A DNA stretch of 64,000 bases from Ignelater luminosus (taxonomy: Eukaryota > Arthropoda > Insecta > Coleoptera > Elateridae), in contig VTPC01090560.1 of the NCBI GenBank assembly GCA_011009095.1, positions 220,497-284,496 on the forward strand. Direction: 5' to 3'. Below, piece by piece: positions 1 to 25,407 of the stretch (positions within the stretch are counted from its first letter, which is position 1; each line of letters starts with the position of its first letter). The translations under genes and the position numbers were made by a program. The notes beneath the pieces are model-generated. The model saw nothing but the letters and a program-made list of their open reading frames with translations. It was not told the DNA's origin and made no database searches.

Positions 1-145
1 ACCTCGCTCGGCGTTCGACCGTCGTGACATCTATTATAGAAACGTGAACCACCCTCCAACCCTGCTGGTTTGTTTACGAGCTAGTTTCCCGCTTTTTTAA
101 AGAGTTGTTTTACTTGTATAATCACTATACGCTGGTATCACACAA
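1..145. repeat. dispersed repeat, copy 1
   Basis: The stretch containing GACATCTATT and then AAAGAGTTGTTTTACTTGTA plus ATCACTATACGCTGGTAT recurs in similar form at 29735-29882. The first 12 bases (ACCTCGCTCGGC) are the reverse complement of a site at 29118-29130 next to a THAP-like ORF. It may be the end of the same non-autonomous element; the window edge cuts it. Confidence 0.5.
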
Positions 146-3100
146 ACAAGTTTTCTGTTGATAACCATAACCTCTAAGAAAGCATGTGTCAACATTTTCA
201 TTGCACCTGCATCAATGATGAGATTGAACACTTTAGTTTACTTTGTGAACTTATTGGCAGACATGACTATTGATGCTCAGAATACAATGATGGACACAGT
301 TTGCAACCTTGAGATGTTCTGAACCTAATACCAAACTTGCTTTTTGTTAAATTGTCTAGTTGTCTACAACTACAGTGCATTTCTTTTATAGAATTCAGAG
401 TAGGTTGTGGTTTAAGATCATTGTTACAGTGTACAAAAAATATACAATGTGATGACCTGCAACTTTTTTTTAGTCAGAACAGCAATGGTTGTGTTTTTTA
501 AGTGTACGAGCAACTGTTCGGGTACTCAAACATGGAAAATATGATCGGAACACGTTGACAGGTGTTTTAATACTAGCACAAACGTTCGAACAAGCTGTGC
601 AAACACGATTTTGAGAGAGGAGGTACGTGAGAACAGAACTGAAAACCTAACCTCTTAAAATTACTTGCAATTATTACATTATAAATGTCATTATTGTAAA
701 AATAATCAACTGTTAGGCAAGATATAGCAGATCATCCATGTTTTCAGTCACAAATAGATAATAAAGATTAATATTGAAATAAATCGTTTTACAGTGATTT
801 CAATAATCATGTCAAAAATGGTTTTTGTGTATCTAGTAATAATGCAGAAAGGATTAATAAATGGATTTTACAGCAATAATATTATTATTATCAATCTCCA
901 TTATATTTTATTGCGCTGCTGAAATGTTATAATTTACAAAAGCCAATATCGAACACTAAAATAAAGATCTGTCAAGTGTCAACCACAATTTGCTACACTC
1001 AAGGTTTTTTTTTAAATTTATTTGTTCGAACATTTGTTTAGAACATAATACTCGGTGTTCTGTGCAATTTAAAAACACGGCCAATGTCATACACACTGTA
1101 ATAGGAATTTTAAGTCATGGCCTACTCTGAATTCTATAATAAAAACATCTGGGAATGCAAAGCATAACCACAATGACCTCCAAATTTGAGTAACAGTCTG
1201 TTCACAAAAATAAGCAAACATTTATCTTTTGGCGGCCATTTTGACCAGGTTCTTGAGGTGATGTCAAAAAATGAAGGCACCATGTGTCTTTAGTTTTTGA
1301 TGTAGAATCCAAATCTGAAGTCGAAATTTTAAAATTTAACAAAAATGTATCTTATACAGTTCACAAGATTCCTTTAATGTAACATACAAAAGACAGTTAC
1401 GTAAATAATTACATTTGAATTTATAATTTATAGCTCCATTTTACATGATAGAATCTTTATGTTAAATATAATAAAATTGAAAAATAACAATATTTTGTAT
1501 TATATTTAGAACTCGGCATATCATAAGTTTTCAAGTAAAGAAATTACTGATAAGCTTGTTTCAATGAAAATATTCTGTTCATAAATATAGTCAGCAAATT
1601 CTAAATTAAGTTAATTTATGTGAGTATGCCTACGAAACATGAAATGCTTTCACTGAAGTGAGCTTACCAGCTACCATTTCTAGTTCAGTAAAGAACTTGA
1701 TGTTTTTGATGAGGTGATTCACTGTTCTTGCAGTAATGTTATTCAGTATTACATTAGTTTTTAAATTTCCAATAGATGTTATCCACTCCGTGCAAATCGC
1801 CAATTATGAGTCACAGGTGGTGGACTGTCTTACTTTATAATTATACATTTAGACTACTTGCATTTATATTGTTGTATGTATAGTTGATTTTCAAAGTGGC
1901 ATGGGGTGTATTACACAATTAAGTTACACATAAATAAATTCTACACGAGTATTTTACTTTAATACATTTATTTTTGAACTGATAATTACAAATGATTTAA
2001 GTCAGTGAATTTAATATTGAAACAAAATACAGTAATATTCTGGTATGAACATTAATGAAAAAAAACAATTATGAGAAAAATATTTTTTTATATGAATGAT
2101 TTAACTTATAAAATAGAATTGTATTATACAAGCTATACAATAATCACTTAATTGTGTTGTTATACATGAAATACAGAACCTAACTTTATGTATTATCAAT
2201 TGATTTGTGAATATTTTAAAAATTTGAGGTTAAGATCCACATATTTTAAAAAATACAACAATCATTACCCGAAAGTCCTAGCAATGAGTAGCTATATTTA
2301 AAAATAGTTTCACATTCTTCGATGGTTATGTCTAATTATAATTTATCTTGAGCTTTATCAAAATAAAAGTAAGAACAAAATTCCACACAAAGACAAAGTA
2401 ATAATATTAAATAGCCTTCCAATTGCAATAATAAATTATTCTACATTATTTCATGCCATATTATAATACAGGACAGGATGTATTAGGCCATTATTTAAGG
2501 CCAGTTGTGATAATCACAAACTTCTATCTTTAATGTTATTTTAACACAACCTTTATAATTACTTGAAGTTTGTGTTTACCTATAGATATTGTTTGCTAAT
2601 TTCACACTGAACCAATAGACAATAGAAAACATTGCATCTTCTATTTCATAGTAATTACGACCATACAGTTTACTAAGACATGTGATCTAGTATGATAGTA
2701 TGACATTAAGAAGAAATAATATTGCAACATTATTAGCAGCTAGTTGTCTACTATTTATTGTTTCACTGAGTGACTTGCTTTATTAGAGAGTAGATTCAAT
2801 ATGCTATTAGACAAGGGCACCCAGTCTTTTGCAGAAAATGGTCTATATTAAAAATAGAATATGTAAACAAATATTGTACAGTCAACTCATAAAGTAATGT
2901 CACAAAATGCTTGATGCTTAATTGATATCAATTGATACCTATGTACTATTGCAAAAATTGTCATTAGCATATATTATGAAAATCTACTAATCCTAGTTTG
3001 TGAGTCGCAGTTAAAAAAATTTAATGATTACTACTTTAACAATATTCATATAAGGGTAAGTAAAATCTTAATGTGAATTAGCAACAATTAATGCTTACAG

Positions 3101-3445
3101 TGAATACAGCTTACAAGAATCAAATCCAGAATACAAGCGATCTTTCAACATTATGGTGCTGAGTCTGTAATAGCACTTTCACACCAATTGTACTAATCAT
3201 AAGTCCTACACTTAATGTAAAGTTGTCTTGCATAATCTGAATTTACAGCATATACAATCCACTCACTAAATGGGATTCCAACTTAAGTAATACAATTAGC
3301 TATCTTCTTTCCATATTCAATAACAATTTGTAATCAAAACAAATGTTATCAAATAATGATCAAAAGTGGTTAGGCAGTTTCATTTTATCAAAGACTTTTA
3401 CATCTTTTCCTTTCCTCTCTAGGGTAATTTATATAAAACTGTTCT
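146..3445. other. AT-rich non-coding DNA
   Basis: No open frame of note, no splice-bounded coding segment and no recognisable element. A partial palindrome with AGGCC lies near 2489-2503. It is downstream of the CSN2 3' end and may simply be intergenic. Confidence 0.5.
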
Positions 3446-3790
3446 TCATTGATTAGGAGTACTGGAAAAGAATGTCAGTTTTTCTTTTAAAGGTATACCA
3501 GTTATGTGTGGTTCTTCTAATAAATCTGATATATAAATAGCCAGTGTTGTATTGCTAATATTGCTTGGGTATACACAGGCAGAGATATAGCCCATAGCCA
3601 GCGGCATAGCAACACTGTCACAGGCCTGGCTTTGAAAGTTTTCTTGACCAAACACAGGAGAGGAGTCTTCCCTGAACTTCTCAATGAAATACTAAGAGGT
3701 CCCCTCAAGGAAGAATGTGGGATGCTGATTTTGTAAGATAACTCTGACAAATGTGGGACGAATGGTAACTTTAAATATGTGTAAAACAAA
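3446..3790 (-). pseudogene. degenerate coding-like segment, unrecognised
   Basis: Read on the minus strand, one frame gives VTIRPTFVRVILQNQHPTFF, a stop, then a long run through SSPVFGQENFQSQACD and MPLAMGYISACVYPSNI to a stop near 3446. Composition is less AT-rich than the flanks, and a second frame is open from 3789 to 3517. I do not recognise the family. It may be a remnant of a transposon or processed gene rather than a live exon, since no start or splice sites frame it. Confidence 0.25.
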
Positions 3791-4123
3791 AAATGTTTTT
3801 TATTGAAAACAAATAAAACAATTGTTCAACGCCTCAATTTATGAAATAAAAAAAACAACCTTCAGGTCAACAAGAGACATCAATAAATCATCTTTGTTGG
3901 AAGTTTAAAGTTTAGAAAACTATAATTCTTCCTGGAAGAGGTTCCAAGCATCGATGGTTTTATGAATGTTGTAAGTTTTTTTTGCACACTTTATCAAAAT
4001 TGTACATAATGTTTATTTTTATTGCTTTTTACTTTGAAGTGTAAACAAGAAAAATTCACCATCAATCAATCAAAATCTCAAAACTAGCTAAAAGATGTCC
4101 AACCAGATGGGCACTTCCAGTTT
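3791..4123. other. AT-rich spacer
   Basis: No gene or repeat recognised. The DNA is AT-rich and leads directly into the ACGTCC-type MITE at 4124. Confidence 0.4.
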
Positions 4124-4283
4124 GTATCCCATATGGCACTGGGTGTCCATTTGTTGTCCAAGATTAGTTCGCATGTTCATGGACATTAATTGGACATCCA
4201 TTAGACGTCCGTTTTTGAGTAGTCCATTGAATGACCATGTACAAATTATGCCCAGTAATGGATGTCTGGTCTATTTGGGATAC
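4124..4283. mobile_element. ACGTCC-type MITE, short copy
   Basis: A 160-bp copy with inverted ends: the left end reads GTATCCCATATGGCAC and the reverse complement of the right end reads GTATCCCAAATAGACC. Inside are diverged GGACGTCC/GGACATCC palindromic units and a trace of the ATTATGCCC motif seen in the copies at 23207 and 25868. No coding capacity. The mobilising transposase family is unknown. Confidence 0.6.
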
Positions 4284-5695
4284 TGTTCTTCTTATATTTA
4301 TAATATATACGGCATATACCTGCATATACTCTTCAATACAACACTGCATATAGCTCTTCCAAAACAGTCAATTATAATTGAATGGCACATCATACCAAAG
4401 ACACTGAAATATAATAATATTGGAAGGGGCGCTCGTGTATCGTGCCAATGAGTGGAAAACGTTCCAAAACAGATTGATACCGAAGGGGTCACTGTCTGTC
4501 TTTTCACGTGCTGTACAGTACAGAGCAGTATGTACGACAAAGACAGATGGCCCCATTGCTTCGTTTCTCTATTGGATCGTGTTTCCTACCACAGCGCCTG
4601 TTCCAGTATCACTATATTTCAGCGACCAAAAACTTTTGCTACAAACATTCCAATATTACACTTACAAAACGTGCTAATATTAAGAAAAGAGCAGATGTAA
4701 ATAAATTTTCATTTTTTTTAATACTAATAATACAAAACATTTTGAATTCCATTTCTAAAGGTGTTCTTGGAAATTATCTGCATCTGCAAAAATCTCTACA
4801 AATGTGAAGTCATCTAAAGCAATAATCTACAATCAACAGGTGATGACCAACAACCAGATTGTCTTCACTATCTGAACGATTGAAAGAGAAAAACAACAAC
4901 AAACTACTTTTAACCCATTCAAACTTACTCATTGGCTAATTTTACAGTTCTATAATTTTTTAAACAGTGGGTTAACTAATCATGTTGAATATCTGAATGC
5001 TTAGTTTATAATCAGGTCCAAAAACACCCTAAGAAAGTTCTAGATTGTTCTTAAATCAAAAAACTCTGGGTCATATTCACAGATATTTGAATGAGAGAGA
5101 AGGTTTAATAATCTTAAAATATTTTTTTTTGTTTAAATATCTTTTAAGAATCGACTCTTTGATCCTGAAAATGTACCTAAACAGCAGGTTTAATTGAATG
5201 ATGAAATTCCTACCAGAACCACATTAAAAATATAAATTTTAATAATTTAGTGACAAATATTGCAGTATAATAATTCAAATATTACCGAATTGTCTACGAT
5301 CACATTATAATTGCTTAATACTATTATGGCTCGAATATTAATTGCCACATTAATAATGGCATTACTTAACACCGAAATCAATTCTTTAAAAATCGTATAA
5401 CTTGGTATATAATAACCAAAATATACTATTCAATGAAAAGAGTAACAATGTTTTAAACCATCTTTTAATTTTTAAAGATAAGAAACTGAAAAATTATTTA
5501 AACATAACAAATATCAGTTAAACAATACAAATCTTATAATTACAAATTTGCAATTTTAAAATATAATACAGAAATGTGCTAAACTTTGTATGGGACGTAA
5601 TACTTCAAACTATCATATTTAGTATTTACCACATTAAACACCGAAATTTAGATTTTCTGTATTTCTTTGGATTTAGATCACATTAAACAACACAA
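4284..5695. other. intergenic DNA downstream of CSN2
   Basis: 4420-4650 is richer in GC and open in several frames on both strands, but no frame resembles a known protein and no splice sites frame an exon. The rest is AT-rich. Nothing else can be supported. Confidence 0.4.
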
Positions 5696-19643
<13,948 letters not shown>

Positions 19644-20969
19644 TTTAAAGCTATAAAATGACTTGTTTAGGAAAACTCACAACCTTACACTTAAGAATTA
19701 CCGGGACTAACTCCACAAGCAATCAGAATTCACAACCACAATGAATACAAAAGCAAAGATTGACAAAAGTTGACAGCAACTGTTACCAACAAAACATAAT
19801 TATTACTAACATAACAAGAATAAATTCACTATCAAGAAAAGCAGCGTTGTCAAGGTTACTACCTTCGCACTAGATCTATCAGCAATAAGTAAATAAAAAA
19901 TATAAAGTATTTATAACTGCAATTATGTTAACCTTCTGAGAAATGCTTAAAGTCAAAACTACTAACTATAAATGCAAAAGTTAAAAATACAATTATAAAT
20001 AGCAATATTTAAAATGTAAGATATTTATGGAAGACTATCGTTCATTATTTCCAGTAAAGATTACTGAAAGCATCTCAAAAATAACGTTCTTCTATACACT
20101 CTTTCTTTCCTTCTTTTTGCAAAATATTTGCACTTCTCATGTTAAATTCTTTTAAAATCTGGCAACATTCCTGGCAAGTAAATCAACATAACCTCAAATT
20201 TTAACTTGTACGGATGGAATTTTCAAATTTGAAATATTTTAAGACATTGGAAAATAAATATAATGTGGTTTCTTATTAGTTATTACATGTAATCTTATAC
20301 TTACATTTATACGTTGTAGAACCAGCTTACGATAGAATGGAATATAGGGCAAAATAGCAAATATGTACATATTCTATTAGATTTTAAATGTTATAGTACA
20401 TTATATAATCTTAATGATGCAGAAAGAACTAGGATTTCTTATGCATCGAAGGCACTACTTCCATTGATTTATTTATATATTTTTTTAATTGTCAATCTTA
20501 ATTTATTATTCGTACAGGTTTAATTCTCAAGGTGTTCCCGATTAGTGAAAGACTGATTTGAACTATAATTTAAGATTATTTATCAAGGCTGCATAATGGA
20601 ATGATCAAAGTAATTGATGGATTAATTTTTGAAAGTTCTTTAATAAATATTCTTGCTAATGCTAAATATTTTTCATAATGCAGCAAGAATTGAGTGAAGT
20701 ATGGAATGTTTTGATCTCAAAAGTAGTAGTATTGTAGAGTTATGCACAACAGTTTTGAACATTTCTAAACTAGTGCTTTTGAAATTAATAAGAATAGCAA
20801 TCCTGCACATGTTTGTTTATTCGCTCCAAGTATGCAGAATCATCTTTTGTTCTTATTACAAAAATAATAAAATCCAGATAGTATCCATCTCTGTTAACAA
20901 TTGCTCAATACTCAAGTATTGTTAAATTATTATTTGTAATGCAAAAAAATACTTGCAATTTGTTTATGC
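19644..20969. other. spacer between CSN2 start and peroxidase 3' end
   Basis: Must include the CSN2 promoter just above 19643, but no TATA box or initiator can be singled out. The rest is AT-rich with no coding support; the 74-codon plus-strand frame at 20701-20925 has no recognisable content. Confidence 0.4.
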
Positions 20970-20975
20970 TTTATT
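20970..20975 (-). promoter_or_regulatory. candidate polyadenylation signal of the peroxidase gene
   Basis: The minus strand reads AATAAA here, about 67 bases past the peroxidase stop codon at 21044-21042, a normal distance for a cleavage/polyadenylation signal. It is a common hexamer in AT-rich DNA, so the support is its position. Confidence 0.5.
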
Positions 20976-21041
20976 AAAGGAAAATATCTTATTCTATCAT
21001 ATAGAACGTGTAAAAATTGACAAAACAAGATCAAATTTTCT

Positions 21042-24000
21042 TCATTTCCACTTATTCAAATCAATGGTTGGTAGATCTTTGCAATTTACTATCTTGTTAC
21101 TGTAACAAATCTTCAATATAATAATTATCTCAACGAACTTTAAATATGATATTACCTCTCTGATGGTGGTAAAAAACTGTCGCGCTGTATACTACTTATA
21201 TTATCACTATTGTCACAAATAATTCTAGATAAAGATGATTTTCTAATTTCTTGAAGTTGATCTATAAGAAACCATATTAATTGAACATTAAATTCTGAAA
21301 TATTATAATTACCTATAGTAAAGCTGTTTGGCTGTCCACCAACTTCATACCAAAATCTGTCTCCCCATTTTTTTCTATAGAACTGCTCTGTAATAATGCA
21401 TAAAAATGTTGGACCCAATCTTGTACCTGGAACTTGTTTTTCAAATGTACCTCCTACATACAAGTCAATATCTTTCACTGAATAATAGTATAGTGACAAT
21501 TTTTCAATAAACTAAAAACAATAAATTCAGATTAAAAATTTATATTTGCGAGAGCAGCAATATTTAACAGTAACTACTGTTTTGGCAACTTATAATGACT
21601 GTTACCTTCTCAGATATATACTTTTTCAAATCTTCAAATGTCTTGACTTGATATCCTGTACACACTTCTAAATAATAAATGTATGGAGCAAGTCCATGAT
21701 CTCTTCCTCTATTGATGTCTAAACCTACTAAATCATCACCGAATGGTTCAAGAGCAGAAAACATTAAATTTGTCATCTGGAAAACAAATCTAAATTTAAT
21801 ATTTTATAAATTATTAGTTTATAAAAGACAAGATCAATAATCTCACTAATGACGGTTGTTAGGCGATCAAAATTAAGATGTGTGAAACAGCTTCACCTTG
21901 CACACTACAGTATCTTAAACAAAAGTCTATTCCATCTTATTGATGATAAACAAGTAAGAAGAAGGAGGACAGGGTGGAATATTTACATCTGCTCTGAAAA
22001 GAAGTGACCAAAAGTGCTCACCCCAAATAAATCAACTCTTGTTCAAGAATGTAGAGATGATTAAGTAGACTCACCGTGATAAAGCAAAGGATGCTGAGCT
22101 GGTTTAGGTTGAGGAACTTACAGTTAGTGGAATTTGTGATTATGAAAAGCTGATGAATTCTTTAGGAAACAGAACAGAACAGTCTCAGGAAATCATTGAG
22201 TTGTAGGTTATGCCAGTCCTAAATGAACAAGTTTATGGATAATTTCATGATAAATCTAAAGCAAAAGCGTTTTAAATCAGCATTGGGCAAACAAAGCTCA
22301 AACAGGTCTAGTTCAAGCTTTTAAAATGTGTGTTGCATAGACCAATTTATACTCAAATGTATTAGTTGTCCACCACTGTTTTAAATCTTCTAACTAGATT
22401 TTTGACTAACCATTGCAAGCTAGGAAGGCACTTGTCAATGTGAAAAATGTCTCTGTAATTTTTTAGGAAATGTTCAAAAAGTTGATTTGAGACATTTGGT
22501 GCAATTATAGTTTGAACTTTGTATGAGATAACGTCTAGAAGATTCTTGAAGTTGTTACAAAAAAATTTAGAGATGGTCGGGGAAATGATTTTCTAGAGAT
22601 CTACTTTTTTAAGATTTAGCCTTGAATCTTTTTGTATTAGCAACATAAACTCTCTTGAATACAAAAAGTGGTAGAAAGTGTATGTACTTTCATCAAATTA
22701 ACAATTGAATAGGCATTGAATTAGGCATAATTATTTATCTTAAACTATGGAAGTGAAAAACTTGAGGAATTCTAATATAGAGGTGAATTTCTTGGGCGCA
22801 TTAATATTGTAGAATGGATTATTACAATGTAGATAAATACGTAAGTACGTAGATATTGGTAAGTTGATGTGAAAAGAATTGGGTTAAGATGGGCAGTAGC
22901 AACATTCAAGAATGTACCACAAATAATAATCAAAAGACTTTAAGGAAGAAATCAATGCTCAGATGACACTGAAAAAGGTAGGAAACTTTGACAAAAATGT
23001 AGTTCATTTGATAAATGCCTGTCTGCATTGGAAAACTATATCGAGGATGCCAAGTCCTAATGAACATTATCAAACTTTGTTTGTTGAAACCACTTGCAAA
23101 ACAATATGGAGTCTTTTGTTAATTTGTTCTTGTCTATATACAGAATGTTTTTGAAAAGGTTTCAGACAAAAACTGCTAAATTGTAGGTCCTAGACAAGTG
23201 TTTCTTCATATAGCACTGGACGTCCAGTGGACGTTCATTTGTCATCCAAATTTCGTCCCGACGTCCATGGATATAAATTGGACATCCACTGGACGTCCAT
23301 GTTTGGACGTCCATTGGACGACCGTTAGTGGACGTCTACTGGACATCCATTTTAATCTAAAAATCGTCCAAATTATGCCCAAAGGTGGTTCAGATTATGT
23401 CCAAACATCGTCCGAATTATGTATGTACAAGAATTGTTTGAATTATGTCCAGAAATTGTCCGAATTATGTCCAAATTACGTCCAGTAACGGACGTCTGTA
23501 GGATGTCCAAAGTTGTAACAAACATCCATCTGCCGAAATTTGGACGTCCAATGGACATCCATAGGATGTCCGTGTGCTATATGGGTCTAAGGCATACATG
23601 TACTAACATTTTAAAATCTGTGGTTTAATTTTATTATCGATATTATATAGGTAACCTTTTAAAGACTGAACACGTTAATGACTTTACCTGGTCTGTAACA
23701 TAGTTTTCGAATACTTGCATTGGTTGATTCACTAAACCCAAAAGTAATTCATCATAATTATTGTCCTTTTGTATTATTAAAGGTCGGTTCATCCAATGAC
23801 CTATAGGTATTTGCTTAACTTGTTTTAGACGATAGTTTAAACAACTGTAAGTAAAGAAGACAATTAAACTTCTTAACAACATACTGAGCTTTTAAAAGTA
23901 AGTAATATTTAATAATCCAATTCATTCGCTTTGATACTCTAGTCAAATCTGTCAGTTGTTACTTAATATTTATAGGTACTAGTTTAGTTCATTCTGGTAA

Positions 24001-25407
24001 TAAATTCTTCTTTATAACTGTTTCTGTAGTGTTACCGTTACGTTTTCTTTACTTTAAACAATGTAATAGGTCAATACAATCTAAACTAAGAGCATTGCAA
24101 AATTTAATTTGTTCACATTTAAAAAATAGGGCAGTACCTTTCAGGACAAAACACTTACCTTAGATTACCTTGTATTCCAGAATGCCCAATTCTGAACGCC
24201 CCAGTAGTAAAACTATTAATAGTCATAAAGTTAATGTCGTCGTAATATCTCGTATAACCATAAGCTTTTGAAAATAACTCGAACTTTCTCATATTTTCTC
24301 TACCGATATAATGTACAAGCCATTTACTGTAAGTAATATGTTGAATTTGAGCAATAACAATGGCCCTTGTTTCTTGATATACTTTTTCATCATTCCATAA
24401 TGGATGCAGTATCTGCAGTTTTTCCGCCAATCTATTGTGTTCACGTAAAATCATAATTTGAAGAAGAGTTATCTGAGTATTTTGGTTTATACGTGGATCA
24501 CCTAAATGGAAGATGTATTAAATAAGTGAATAGGTTACAATAATATTTACTAACCGGCTTGGTAGCAAATCTCCTTTGGATCTTTGACACTACATTGATG
24601 GATTGTTTCATTAGGTGATAACGTTGGTGGAAATACTCGTTTATCTCTAGTTTTTTGAATTTTGAGTTTGCCATTTTTAAATTCACGAATAGCATTTGCA
24701 GCCTGTGTATCTGATCCATAAACCAATGAAGCATCTATGTTATGAGTAACAGCATTAACCTTAAACAGATTGTTTAGATATGGTAATAAGTTTTATTTAA
24801 CCTGTAGTAGGTACCTGTTCTATCGGAATGCCTTTACAACATCCAACTGAAGTTACTTTAGTACGTACGTTACGAGTTAAGCAAGTAATGTTGTATTTAG
24901 AATAAAAATAATCATCAGTAGGTATTATCAGTGATAAACATATATTGCCTCTGTTTTGTAAATTAGGCTGACAGCAATCATTTGGTATAAAAGGAACTAA
25001 ATATTTTGTATTGTTAATAATAATCGAACAAAAGTGTAAATGTTATGTACTTACTATCTAATGGAACACTCAATCCCATATCGTGAGTTACTAATTGTCC
25101 CCATTCCATCGTTGCAAGGGTTACTTTGTCTGCATTATTTATATCCGGAAAAAAGTTTACACTTAAAACTCTTGGAAGTGGCAACGGTTGTTTATTACTT
25201 CCCAGACGAAATGAACGTTTATCGTCACTATAATGAGCTTCCAGTATGCGTGTAAATGCAGTACCTTTCATTCCCCAGGTTGGATGTTTTAAATTATTGC
25301 AAGAACCATCATGTCTGCGATATTTACTATCGTCACAATTTTTTACGTCAACGAAACATGTAGACCAATTGTATGACTGAAACCAATCCTTCTGGGAACA
25401 GTTAGAG
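21042..25407 (-). CDS. heme peroxidase exons 3-11 (catalytic domain)
   Basis: Exons (high to low): 25407-25055, 24996-24815, 24759-24555, 24501-24159, 23844-23688, 21776-21606, 21511-21313, 21261-21156, 21099-21042. All donors are GT and acceptors AG, with phases agreeing at each junction. The exon ending at 21156 reads SFLPPSER and then meets TAA if read through; GTAATA is better taken as a donor, because the next acceptor gives a 19-codon exon with CKDLPTIDLNKW, the ending usual in this family. Intron 7 (21777-23687) is enlarged to 1.9 kb and contains an ACGTCC-type MITE. No frameshift or stop was seen in any exon, so this is an apparently functional gene. Confidence 0.93.

Noticed and set aside
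21152..21160. TAA right after SFLPPSER as the peroxidase stop codon
   Set aside because: It overlaps a GTAATA donor, and the next acceptor gives a short exon with the C-terminal motif expected for the family.
23198..23628. Overlapping ORFs with repeated C/W/T-rich peptides on both strands
   Set aside because: They come from translating the ACGTCC palindromic repeats of a MITE.
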